Source: Zonotrichia leucophrys gambelii (lineage: Eukaryota; Chordata; Aves; Passeriformes; Passerellidae). From it: DNA of 64,000 nucleotides. The stretch lies in contig NC_088170.1 of NCBI RefSeq assembly GCF_028769735.1, forward strand, positions 48,021,585 through 48,085,584. The letters run 5' to 3'. The notes under the pieces are model-generated. The model did no database searches. It saw nothing but the letters and a program-made list of their open reading frames with translations, and was not told where the DNA came from. Below, piece after piece: positions 47,389 to 60,000 of the stretch (the stretch's first letter is position 1; the number at the start of each line of letters is the position of its first letter). Position numbers and translations under genes: made by a program.

Positions 47389-50300
47389 ATTTAAAATATT
47401 ATAAAAATGACCTTATTTTCCAAAATTTTGTCTGCTTTCATTCTTTGCAAGAAGAATAGAGAGCTGGGTATAAGCAAAAGTAGTGATAACTTCCTTTGTT
47501 CTTCATAAAGTTGCTTTTTCCAGGGCCTTATAAATGAATCCAAGGTAAAGAACAGCCTTCATGGACTCATGTTTTATCTTTGAAAATTATTTCATACCAG
47601 CTAGTAGGACACTAATGTGCAAAAAATGGCAAGAACAGCAGTTGATGCACTGCAGTTGAGTTTTGTGTGTTGGTCATTTGCAGCTTGTCACCTTTTCTTT
47701 GGGGACAGCATATCAAGCTGGGTTTTAGCAATGAGCAAATTGTACCAAATGGGTATTGAAAATCTTTGTGCTGGGTTCTTAAGAGTTTAGGCTGATTCAT
47801 GAGATCAATCTTTTCTGTGATTGCTATTCTCAAAAATAGTACATTATCTCTTACAAGGCTTGTCTTAATGTGTTCTTACTTAGGTTTAAATAAAAGTGTG
47901 TATTTTTAAAAGAAATTTAATTAAGATCGTGTAAAAATCCTACAGATTCTCAATTAGGACTAGACTGAGTTAAAAGGGTGTGGGTTTAAGGTTAATTGAA
48001 GTACACTTCCTTAGCTAAAATAAGAAAGTACTTATGAACTACTGTACAAGAATATACATACTGCATCAAAATATGCATACAGGCAGGTCAATTGTCTTGT
48101 AGTAATACTAGAATAAAAATAAGTGTGTTGTATTGTTTTTGTTTATAATGCCTTCCATGAGACTCCTTGTAGTTTTCAGAAATTCAAGATGAAATATCAC
48201 CTTGTTTCCTGTGCTCTCAGGTTTCTTGAAACAGGAATGACCTCTGATAAAGGGTTTGAAGTTCACATCTGCCAAAGATGAACTGCAGTTTCTAACCATA
48301 ACAAATGAATAGCTTTGTTTTCTTTCATCTTGCTGCTGTGCAATCAGCCCTTTGGTGCTATTTCTGCAGAGATAATCATACATGTATTTGGAGGATGCCA
48401 AGAAAACAGGTACTAGGAACTTAATTGCCCATCCCATGGATAGGGCCATGCTTCCCTTGGGTGCTTGCTGGTGAGAAGGCCTAGAGACATCTCTCTTGAT
48501 CCATAGTGGCAGAGCATCAACAATTCTGAGAACATGAGGTGAAAAGGCTGCCTTTTTGAGGATGTTATCTGTAGTAGTCAGCACTTAAGCCATTGTCCAA
48601 GGTAGTATAAAAGTAACTCTTTATACTGAACAGCCTACTGTTCATGTACTCTTCAGGAGCTAAATACTAAACTTGAGCTGGTTTTAAAACTTAGGAGATT
48701 CTGACAAAAACAGGAACGGAGCACAAAATACGTTTTGCAAGCTGTTGCAAAATCAGTCACAGGTGGCTGATCTAGGGAGACTGAAATAAACTGAAAAGAG
48801 TGGTTGGAAAGCTGAAGAAAGAGGTCAGATCATCAGTTTTCTTAAATAGCAAGAAAATTGAGGTGTGATGAGCTAGAAGATCTGCAACACAGAAGATCCT
48901 GGAATAGTAAATTCTTGAATTGTGGATGATTTGGCGAGTGTAAGAGCTAAAATCTCATATGGCAGATAGATATGTGTGCTGTATATGTGAAAGAGAGGGG
49001 GAGTGTAAGTGTATATGTGTAAGAAAGGGAGAGTGAGGGGGGCAGGTATGAACAGTTTTGATGGTGTCTTTCTTAATCCCTCCCATCCTTCTTTAAAGAG
49101 TGCTGCCATTCCCATGAAGAAACCAAGAGACTTCCTTAAAATGTAAAACAGAAATTGTTTACAATGCTATTTAAGTGATTTTAGTAAACGAGGCCATTTA
49201 AGAAATGAAAAACAAGCCATCAGTCTCCCTTTATTCCAGTATCTGGATGAGAAGGTGGGTGGCAGATGATTTGCCTTACTAAATGATATCACACTGTTCT
49301 TAACTGCCATAGGAACAAGAATTCATCATATCCATAGAGCCCTGCACCTGCTTGGGGTGGGAAGAGGGGACAGGGTCTCTAGGACTGGGGTGGTTCTAGA
49401 AGCTGCAATGACTGAGATGCTCCAGGGTTGGAGGGGTGGACACAGCTCCTGTTTTATTTTCGAGTTTTTCAGAGTTTGGAGTGGAAGCATGCTCTGTTTT
49501 CCTTCCCTGATAATGGCTGATGGTTTCCTCTGTGATTTTCTCTAGGTCTGTCCATCTTGACTGTGGTCTGTTTTACTGGAAGTACCAGTGAAGTGGCTGA
49601 GCATTTGCTCTGCTTCCCAGATGGTTCCCTCTCTAGCAGGGGCAGCAATCTGTGCTGCAGGAGAGCGGGCACAGCAGGGCTGTGGTGCTGCTCCCGTGGC
49701 GCTCGGGCTGCCGCTTGGAGCTGCGGTAGCAGTGGGATGGGCATTAACAGCAGAGTGAGCAGGAAAGGGCAGAACTGGGGCCGGGTGGGAGCTGGGGACA
49801 AGAGAAACCACCTGATGCTGTTTAGTGGGAGCCTTGCTTGTTCCTAGTCCTGCTGGCTGTTCAGCCTTGATGGCAGCAGTAAGCCTGGGTACCAGCAGTG
49901 CCTTCCCATGAGCTGCCATGCCACTTTCAGCTGCTGTGAAAATGAGGAATTTCCATTTTTTCCTTTCTCTAATGAACACATGAGATGCATTAATGCCCTA
50001 TGTAGTGATGCCTCCCCTCATTTTAGCTCCCATCCATGGTAAGATCCCTTTCAGTCCATTTCTTCCTTTAGGTCTAGCACCTTGTAGTTCAGGGAAAATA
50101 ACTGAAAAGTATCTGCTTATTGACAAGATCTCCTGCAGCTTCCAGCTGCAGATCTGGCATTTTTTATTCAGGACTTGGATTTCTGAGCACAGGCATATTC
50201 CCCCATACACCATCACTAGTATGGGCCCCAGAGATTTCCCTCCTGCACAGAAAAAATTTACTCTGCAAAATCTCTTTATTTTCAGAATGTGTGCTACAAA

Positions 50301-53300
50301 CTTGCTGAAGAGCTACCTCAATTTTCCTTCCTATTTTTCAGAACACAATAGATGACAGTGGAGAAAATGACCGAGCATGCCATGTTTCATGTGCTGTAGG
50401 ATCACTTCCAGCATTTGGTGTTTCAGGTCTTGCTGGGCATTTAGTCTTTGCAGTCCTCAGCTCAGGTCAGCTGTACAAAACACAATGCTCTCCTTTTTAT
50501 TACAGCCCATATAGCACGCCAGAGAGGTTGCCTGAGCATAAAAGGGTGCACTAAATAAATTCAGTAAATCTATAAAAACATATTTATCAGTTTCTGGTGG
50601 ACAGATCTGGTTTTAAGAGCATAATTTGCTACAGAGAGGGCTTAGCTAGGTGTCTGGCATGAATGAGTCAAAGTGTCTGAAGTATAGGTAGTCAGAAGAT
50701 AGTATGTATTTTCCATTAACAGGCAGACATTGAGTATTTTGAAAGTAGATACAAATCCCCTCTGAAACTAAAAGGCTTAAATCTTTTTTGGTACAATACC
50801 TGAAATGGTAAGAAAGATAAGACTTAAACAAGCCTGTCTTCTCGGTAATGGGAAGCAGACAGACATGTACAGAAAATAGTTACTGTTATCTGTGACATGG
50901 CTTTCAGTTATTTGGCATGGAGCAGTCTGTCATATTTTTGTCCCATACCCGTCACTTATTTTTTTGCTGCTCGTGACTGACTCCCAGCACTGCATGTGAT
51001 TTGGCTGATCAGGCTCAATCTGATGCACACTGTATCTCAGACACCAGAGTTACTCATTCTGTCCACTACAAACACGTCTGACTGTTCTTCAAGCTCCATG
51101 TTATGGACACTCTGGATTGTGCACTTAGAGTTCGTGACATTTCTAAGAAATTCATGAGTTATTTTGTTAAGCACCTCATTTTGACTTTTCATCAAGTCTT
51201 GATAGATGGTTAAGTTTTCTGCTAGGTGGGATTTTCTGATCCCTGAGTGGACTGACAACAGCCATCTTTAATGGCTAAGGAGAGAATTTGGTCCTTCAGC
51301 TCCAGATTCACAGCCAGAAGCACTTTCACCCCAATAAATCTCTACACAACATAAAGTTGCTTCCAATTCCAGTCACTAATTTCATCTGCTTCAAACAAGA
51401 TTTGAAAGTTGCTTAGCAGCAAGTGCCTGTGGTAAGTGGAAGGTACCTGCCATGCCTGCAAAGCAGCACTTGCTTAAAGCAATACAGAATTTTATGTTGT
51501 AGTTATTTATACCCCTAGTTTTGTGTTCTCTGATTGTTACTGTGGTAGTTACTGGATGAAAGAATAGAAGCACATGTATGTGCTAATACTGTATGTTGTT
51601 AACATTTTACACATGCATACAGTGGGGATTTTTTATAGCTATGTATGTAATAAAGAAGCTTTTACATTACATCCTCTTTCAGGGAAGAGGCTTGTTCTCA
51701 GTTGTGGGTTTGTGGGTTTCTATTGTCAGTTTTCGTTGTTGGTATATAAAGAGAGGAACTGAGTCAAAGCTGTGAAACATGAATTTGGAACTGAAAACAG
51801 TGACTTTAAATGCAGTAATTTCCCAAGCAAAGACATTTTAGTCATATTTCAATCAAATTTAGTTCTGATCAGCCAGTGGATATTTTCATTGCTGAATCCT
51901 ACTTTGATTCTTAGAATAATTTCATTTTCAGTTTGCAGGAAAACAGTGATTTTGTTATTAATTTGATCCTATTATTTGAAGTAAAACAAGCAAACAGAAA
52001 TAATCAGGTTCAAAATTGGCTGATTGTTTTAAATTATTACTTTTTAGCAATTCTTTTTCATTCATCAATGTGTTAGCTGGTCATTAAGGTAATATATCTT
52101 GGTAAAATACCTTGTAAGATGCCTTGGTTGCAGTGCTATTTGTACATTTAAGTTTATAGTAGTATAGCAGTATATACCTTAAATGTTACTCTGTCACCAT
52201 TAGGCAGGATGGCAGAGAGCTGAGCCAGGGAAAAAGATGTGTCTTCTAAATAAAGGTAGTCAGGTGCTTCCTGAAAAGCCAACAGTCAGATAATCATTCA
52301 GATATTTGCCTTCTCCCATGGGCTGGGAGTGCTGAGTTTAACCAACCACATTTATCCTTGAAACAGTGTTGTTTGTGGGTGTCGGTCGCCCAGGCTGGAG
52401 TCATTTTGTCCCACGTACGTGGATGACCTGGGCTTGTTGTGTTCCTGCACTGTTCTTCTCCAGCAGCAGGATGCCCTGGGACAGGGACTGGACTGCCTGG
52501 ATCTTGAAGTGTTATCTTTTTGAGTCTACTGTCGTTTGTCTTAATCATGACTTTCTTCAGACTTGAGCATTGTGTTTACAAGATTATTCCCTTGGGTGAG
52601 TGTCTCCAGTATGTGCCTGTCAGAAGGAGTACTACATTTTTAGTCTTTGCACTTTATTTCAGATGTGCTCCCAAATGTACATACCTTGTGTATTTGCACT
52701 TCTATACAGGTGCTTTCAAATAGCAATGCTAACTCATTTTTTATTTGTGGGCAGTGACACGGTTAAAGAATGCAAGAAATAAAAAGGTCACTTGGGGCTC
52801 AGATCTGTTGCCTAAAAGAGGCAAATAGAGCCATTTCAAATGCCCTGGAACATATTTCACCTGGCCACCAGCTGTTAGTCCCTGGGGTATTTGTGTGTGC
52901 TTTGTGTCAGTGTGTCAGCTACCCTGTGCCCATCTCAGGCAGCTTTGGATGCACCTGCTTTGACAACCAAATTGAGCTCTTTTAGTCACAGAGAGTTGTA
53001 ATTTTTGTGTTCTAAAGAGATCCAGCTGTGTTAAGTGATGTGGGAATCTCAGATTCCTGAGTAACTGCAGGTTTTTGAGGGTCATGTGTTTGCATTTTGT
53101 CTTGAGCAGCAGAAAGTGAAAGTCATGGTGATGGTGACAAACTTGGACTCTGGCAAGGCGTGCATGTCAACTGTTGCCGTGATTAACGCCGGCTGCTCAG
53201 CAGCCCGGGCTCAGGGCTTGTGGAACATGCTGTACTCAAATAATCTGGCTTGGAAATGCCCTCCACTTGCCATTTGCAAGCAAGGACAGACAGAAGACAA

Positions 53301-54612
53301 ACATTTCTTCCCCTAAATATGGAGCTTGTTACAGCTTAGTTGCTTGGCAATCCACTTGACTGTAAAATAAGCAGACTATTAAGCAATGCTACTGGTTTCC
53401 TTCCTTCTATGGCTTTGCAGGATGTTCTGTGATCTTTGTGCTGTTACAGTCTTTGCAGCCATCTGTTCAACTGCAGTGGGGATAACCTACTGCTGCCGTG
53501 GCTCTGCCTTTGAGAAGAGAAGCTCACTGTGTTTTCAGGTGTTTCTCCTGTTGGTTTTTTCTCTACATGACACTGCATTTCTATTCCCTTTCTTCTTCTA
53601 AGCTTACTGTCAACATGTTGCTGCTATCTATAATTACACTTGGCACTGGGAGAAGGAGAGACACCAAGTCCAGCAAGTGCCTCTGCCTTCCCTGTAAATT
53701 TTCATGTATTAATATAAAGATACATCTGGAGACCTTCATCATTTATTACCCTTGGACCAGAAAAAAAATTATTCTTTCTCAACCCTCTATTGACTAATTA
53801 GTAATTCTAAGTCCTTCCTTGGTGGGGAAAAACTGAACTAGCTCCTGTCAGAAAATACATCCATTTCCCTATCAAATTATAGTTTTATAGCATGAATTTA
53901 AATTTATTGATCTCCAAAGGTTCTTAGCCTTTAATTTTGTTGTGTGCCCATGCTGCTGGTGCAAAACAGGGTGTTCTAGTTAGAAATTCTTTTGAAAATA
54001 ATGCTGAACAAAATTTCAAGAAGGTGGCATGATGTGTGAGAAAGGGTAATATATTATTCTAAAGTGTAAGAAAATGTTAGAAACTACATAGCTATGCATA
54101 AAAAATCTACAATATATATAAAAAGCTAAAAATCTTTAGGCAACAGGGTGACTGGCTTATTTCCAGCCCTGTGGGAATTTTGATTGCAAAATTCTGCACT
54201 GTGAGAGAGATCCAGAAAAGGCAGAAATACAGAGAGCAGTAGTCAGTCAAGCAAATTATTATTCTTTAACAGCTATTTCATTAGTAAAGATTCTTGTGAA
54301 ATATATTAACACCAAATGAAATTAACTGAGCACATGTGCAAAATAAAGAAATTGGCTCTGAAATGAGTGGGTTTTGTCTATGAGGCCTCTCTTTGCCTGG
54401 ACATAGGGTCTAGATGATGCTTTCTTCTGTTGATTGTATATCAATGTTAACCATAGCCAAAGTGCAAGGGAAAAGGTATCCAAGAACTGTTCATCCTGCT
54501 GCAAACACTTACTGATCCCCCTGCACAGCTTACTGTTATGGTGACCACCTTCTGGGGGCAGAATTAGCAACATAGCCTTTACTGGGATGTGAGTTTTTGG
54601 AATTGTTAACCC
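47389..54612. other. Presumed intron DNA
   Basis: No exon was called. It holds a 30-bp tandem duplication at 48.98 kb and a GC-richer segment with long antisense frames at 49.36-49.98 kb. At 53.1 kb an acceptor-like segment lacks a donor (see findings). No LINE or LTR was recognised. Confidence 0.45.
48981..49040. repeat. 30-bp tandem duplication, purine-rich
   Basis: A unit beginning GTATATGTGAAAGAGAGGGG (48981-49010) is followed by a similar unit beginning GTATATGTGTAAGAAAGGGA (49011-49040). About seven of 30 positions differ, mostly near the end. Confidence 0.85.
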
Positions 54613-54679
54613 TGCCAGGGAAATGGCAAAGCAGCAGGTTGCTAGGGTGAAACCCTAGTCCTGTTAGCATTCCCTGGCA
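54613..54679 (+). ncRNA. Pre-miRNA-like hairpin (candidate)
   Basis: The 67-nt segment folds on itself. TGCCAGGG (54613-54620) pairs with CCCTGGCA (54672-54679). AATG (54622-54625) pairs with CATT (54668-54671) after a bulged A, CAGG (54635-54638) with CCTG (54660-54663), and GCTAGGG with CCCTAGT around a 5-nt TGAAA loop. That is about 23 pairs including one wobble. Size and shape fit a small pre-miRNA, but a 9/4-nt internal loop in the middle is larger than usual. No known miRNA seed was recognised and strand is arbitrary. Confidence 0.3.
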
Positions 54680-55946
54680 TCAAGATGAGCAGGTGGGTTT
54701 CCCCTGTGATTCCAGTCTGAGATCAAACACTGACTCAGTGTTCATCAGTGATTCTCTCTATATAAGTTTTCCCTTCAAAAATGTGAATTTATTGCCCACT
54801 GTTTAGCAATGCATTTTGAGATCTACAATGGAAAGGACACTAAAGTGTTAAGCAAAAATTTATTAGAAGAGATAATATCCTGAGATCATTTGTTACACTT
54901 GGAAGAAAACGAGTATATTTTCAACCTGCAAGCCTTTCTGAACCAGAAGTCATGTCACTGGCTGCTGTTTCCTCTGAGTCACAGAGCCTTGCTTTTGGAC
55001 ATCAAGTTTTGGTATGTTTCATGTTATGGCTGCAGAGATTTTATGATTGTGATGGCCTGAAGACAGACATGAGATTGAAAAAGAGATTACAGTCACTTCA
55101 CTAATTCTTTACCAGATGTCATTTTGTCCTTTCAGAGACTGGGATTTGTTTAGATTTTCCTGGATCTGTCTTTTTATTTGGGCAAAATAACATACCAGAT
55201 ATTGAAATACAATGACAAATTGCAAAGGTAAACATTCTTAGAAGGAGGAAAATGAGTATTTAGGCAAAGCCTGGATGATTTTGGTTGGCAAGAGCTGTTG
55301 AGTTCTATTAATTTCTTTGTATACCTGCTTTTAGTCCTGTCTCATGATAGGCAAGCACCAGTCCATGTACTGCAGATATAGGCAACATGCTCTGTGTGCT
55401 GTCTTTCCACCAATATTTCATGTTCTATGGTAATATGACTAAAAAAACCCAAAACCAACAAGTCAGGAACTGGGATGTTCTGTCCATTCCCTGGAGTCCC
55501 AGCTATTCTTGCAATGTGCATATGTGACTGCATTAATAAAGCCTCCTTTATTAGATGTCCAAAAGGTACTCTTCTATTAGTTTTATATTAGAAAACACCA
55601 TTATTATTCTGCACTCCAGCAGCTGCACTTAATCCCACTTTACAAAGTGTCTTCAGACCAGACTAGAAACCTAAAAGTAGAGCATCAGGATGAGCATAAA
55701 GGGAGAGCCAGGGTTTTGGGGTGCACTTCTATCCCTTAAACTCTGATTGTGTCAATATGAAAAATGACATAATATTAGGCTATTTTTGCAGGATTAGAAA
55801 GAGTTTTAATTTCTGTTTAAGTGCTCTGAGCATTGAGACAAAAGATGCAAGTGCAGAAGACAATGTTTATAAACTTTTTATAAAATCCTCATCAAAATTA
55901 TTACTATCTTCATTTGTTACAGGCTTTTACAATGCTGTAACTTATA

Positions 55947-55984
55947 AATTGAAAGTAATATCTGTAATTGAAAGTAGTATCTGT
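55947..55984. repeat. 19-bp tandem duplication
   Basis: AATTGAAAGTAATATCTGT (55947-55965) is followed directly by AATTGAAAGTAGTATCTGT (55966-55984), with one mismatch. Confidence 0.95.
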
Positions 55985-56972
55985 ATCAATACCTATATTA
56001 GAAGCTTTTTTTCATTTATTGTTGTATGAAAGGCCAGAATATAGCAAGTACATTACTGGAAACTTTCCTCCAGAAGAGATAGCAGACAAACAGATTGGGG
56101 AAAAAATCCCATCAGTAAGATAGGTTATCTTTTCCATTCGATATGAGGAGTTCTCAACACAGTATTTTCACTGGGAAGAAACATGTGCCTGTTAAGGCCT
56201 TATTTTAGGCTGACAATGTCCTTTTACTGTGAAACAAGACAGTAAATTATCCCATTCTTTGTGGTTCAGAAAAAGAGATGTGAAAATACTGCTCAAGGCC
56301 ATGAACCTAAAAAACCACTGACTGCTCTCACTGACTGAGTGTCTGTATTACTGGGTATGGAGCTGTCCTGAAGCTTTTGCTGTTGGAGCAAACAGCTTTG
56401 CACAAGTTCTTGAATTAAATCAAACAATGAAAATCTCACTAAAACCCTCAGTTTAAATAATAGTACAGGCAAATGGCTTGGTGCTACACACTAAGGTTTA
56501 ACTGCTGAGCTGCTGGTACTCTTAGTTAGAGATGGAAAGCTAAATCCCTGGGCTGGAAATCTGCTCCTTGGAGTCCTTCTTAAGCATAGATTATTTGGAA
56601 AATTGCCTGGAGAATCTGTGGCTTAGCATCACATGAAAGTGGAGGAGGAGGAAGGAAAACTGAAGAAAAAAAATACAAGCACTGAATTTTGGCTTTTCTA
56701 AGATATATTTTAACAAGTACTCTTTTGGCATTAGAAGGTGGGTTATAATTAACCCTACTGTGTCACTCTTTGAATTGTGAGTCAGAAATGAATCTACATG
56801 TGGTGCATGATGAGATAAGCTCTGTCTGTGCAATTGTGTTTGCCCTGAGTGCTGGACACTGACACCTGCAGCTGCATCTCTGGCCCAGGCAGCCCTCCCA
56901 CGAAAGGTGCTGTGCCCAGGCCAGACAGCCTGTGGTCTGTGACAGAGGAGCAGAGTCACACCTCAAGCCCCT

Positions 56973-57008
56973 GGCACTTGTACCAAGGCACTTGTACCAA
57001 GGCACTTG
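56973..57008. repeat. 14-bp minisatellite, 2.6 copies
   Basis: GGCACTTGTACCAA occurs at 56973-56986 and 56987-57000, with a partial third copy GGCACTTG at 57001-57008. The full copies are identical, so it is probably recent and variable in copy number. Confidence 0.95.
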
Positions 57009-60000
57009 ACCTTGAACTGGTTTTAACCTCTTTCTAAGTTCTTTCTAGAGGAAGGAGTGATGTGGCTCTCTGATCCCCTGGCAGTGCAGCCAAGTGGCTG
57101 ATTCTGTTGGGATGGTGTAGGAATTGGCAGTACCTGGAGGATTTTAACACAAAACCTAGGGAGAGCAGGCAGAAATAAGGCATGTGGATTTTCTAACAGA
57201 TAGACAGGAGTGAGGGCAAACAGAAGGCAAACTCTGATTTCAGCATCTATGGGGTTTGGGGGCCAGAGCCAGGGGTTTAGTAGCCCATTGCTATGGGACA
57301 GAGTTGGATCCCTCTCTACCACTACTGCTGCTGCTCTGCTGCCCAGACAGCATCCCTCTTGCTAAAGGAGCTCATCTGGGAAGGGCCTGCATTGCCCCTC
57401 ACCTGGGCTTGGCTGGTGGGGCAACTCCTTCAGTTACTGATTTCAGCTCCTGGGGGGTCCCTTTCAAAGCGAGGTTCAGTAGTACAGAAGCTGCCCTACC
57501 TCAGACCAAAAGAAGCAGCTGCTGCTGCATCCCCAGGTTATCCCCATGAATTAGCATCCCTGCAGGAATCCCACTGCCTTCACCCCGCCAGGAAATAAAA
57601 AATCAATTACAGACTATTCTTGCAATAGAGCCTTGGCAGTGATGGTTTCCTTTTCTTTAAAAGGGTTATTTTCCTTCAAGGTTAAAGGAACTTTTTATTC
57701 TTCCTTTAAATAAAATAAATATCTGTATTTCCTGATTATATCCCTTTGTCCTTTAATTCTGTTCATCAACCACTTCTTTGTAGCTTCTTCCCAGCCTTTT
57801 TAGCTGAACTACAGGGATATCGGATCTCAGGGAAAGCTTTATGAAATAATTTACTGGGAAATTGTTCTGTGTCAGTGGAAGCTTTGATTAGAGTTTTGCC
57901 CATCAGTATTCATTATACATTTGGCTCATCATTGTTTACTATACAATTAGATTTTAGAAGTGGCAACTGCTGCTTAACTCTTCAGAAATGGGTGCTGTTA
58001 TCTATTCCTGTCAGAAAAGACACAAACAGGTGTTTTGCATTCTGGCTCCTTCTCCTTTTGAGACTCTCTCCAATGCATTGGGATGGGAGGGGAAAGAGGA
58101 GGGGATAAATCTACTGTGCTATGTTTGAATGATGTTGCAAATTGAAACTAAATTGAGCTAAATGATAGAATGAATAATTTACAAGTCCAAAAGGAAGGAA
58201 CTGCAGTGAAGGTAAGGAAGTGGATGCCCATAACAGAAGTGGAGGTAAGAAGAGGCTTTTAAACTACTGCAGTGTGGAAGAAAGTAATAATGGCCTTGAG
58301 AACTGGACACTGGTGTGCTGGGGAAATGAACTTACAAACTCAGGTGTGCCCTGAAGAGGTGGAGGAGCAAATAACTCAGTGCAAATGACTTTTAACCCAT
58401 GTGACCATTTCAGGTAATCTGACCTACAGACAGCACTTTGGTCCCACTCATGCTGGCCTCAAGCAAAAGATCTTAATGGGCCCATCTGCTGGCAGAGGCT
58501 TTGCTTTCCTGGCAGCTTTGTGCAGGGCTCCTGGTGATGAACAATTCTAAAGAAAGGGAGTATTACTGTGGTGAAAAACTTTGTTTGCTCAGAGCAAAAC
58601 AGAAAGATCAGTAGTGGTCTACTCAGAAATAAAATGATACTTTTCAAGACTGTCAGTAGAGAATCCAGACGTTTCATTTTATTTATCAATTTTGTTTTCC
58701 TCTTTTCTGCTTATTCAATCTTATCAGTGAGGATTTGGCAGAAATTGCTTGACTCAATATGAGCTAAGTGTGAAACGGCAGGATAAATACTCTGTTTTCA
58801 CTTTGCAGCTGAGCTCAAGGCAAGCTGTGCTGCTTGCTACCAGTGCAGTCTGCATGGAAGGAGCTTCTCCAGCCCCTGAGTCCTTGTCCACTTCAGTGGT
58901 GTTTTGTACCCACTCCTCAGGAGCTCATTTTCAAACACCCAGGCAGCAGGCTGTGTAACTCAGGAGGATTTGCTTTAATTATTCATTTGAATATCTGTGC
59001 TGTGTATTTACTTATAATTTTCCCTTAGTGATGCTCAGCTTGCCTAATTTGCCAGAATTTCCCAAAACTTGAGTATGGGAAAAATGTCATGGCCTTCTGA
59101 GGCACTTCAGTTCTCCTCATAGATACACATGTAGTCAGCATTTTCTCAGAGCCAAGCAGCATTGATGGCAGATGGGGCAAAGACAGCTTTAGTTTTCTAA
59201 ACAATGTTCTCTTGCCATTTTTTTCTTGCTTTACCTCAGAGGAACAATCAGACATAGGATTAAACATGTTTCCTTGTTTTTGAAAACCAGTAAGAGCAAC
59301 ATACTTAAAATTGCAGCAAAAGCAACTGCAAGTTGTCTGCCCAGCTCTGGTTTGAGACTAACTAATCTCTGAAGGATATACCTGTTTGGTGGTATTAATT
59401 TAACTTGGTAAAACTGGCAATATTAAATTAAACTGTGAAAACTCCCACAGGACTAAAAAAAAACACTGTAGGGAGAAGATAATGATTCTGTGCTATTTAA
59501 TTAATTATTAAAAAAAGGGAGTGTATTTCATGAGCAACAAACCTAGAGTAGTTTCCTCAGGAGTTTTACTTTCCAGAAAAAGATAACCACTGTTTTGGAG
59601 AAGTCTAGAAGCCTATAATATTTCCATTTCAAGAGGTGCATTTTTCCCACAAAGCCGTGTTCATAACTCATAAGGCAAATCTTGCCCCACGGCATGTCAG
59701 ACAAGTACATTGTTTAATAGAGCTGCAAGATGGTAACATCTCTTGATACCATTTCAAGCTCACAGACCTATGGTTCATCCTTCCTGTGGCTTCTGCTACC
59801 AGTGTTGACTCTGAGCTTGGCTTTGCTGACAAGCCTTGGTGTGCTGTTTCCTTCAGGCAGCAAAGCCTTAACAAGCCCAGATGGTTTTCCTTAATTCCCC
59901 TAAATGATATTTCCTATTTTCAAAGTTTGGGATCTTCCTGCTTAGTGGCAGCTCTTCACCATGGGAAGGATTAATTGCATAATATGAAAAAGAGCTCTTT

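Noticed and set aside
48108..48584. 158-codon minus-strand frame
   Set aside because: No domain, no supporting splice sites, and ordinary AT-rich composition.
49542..49979. 145-codon minus-strand Ala/Pro-rich frame
   Set aside because: Ala/Pro/Ser richness follows from the GC-rich reverse strand. A plus-strand frame overlaps it and no protein is recognised.
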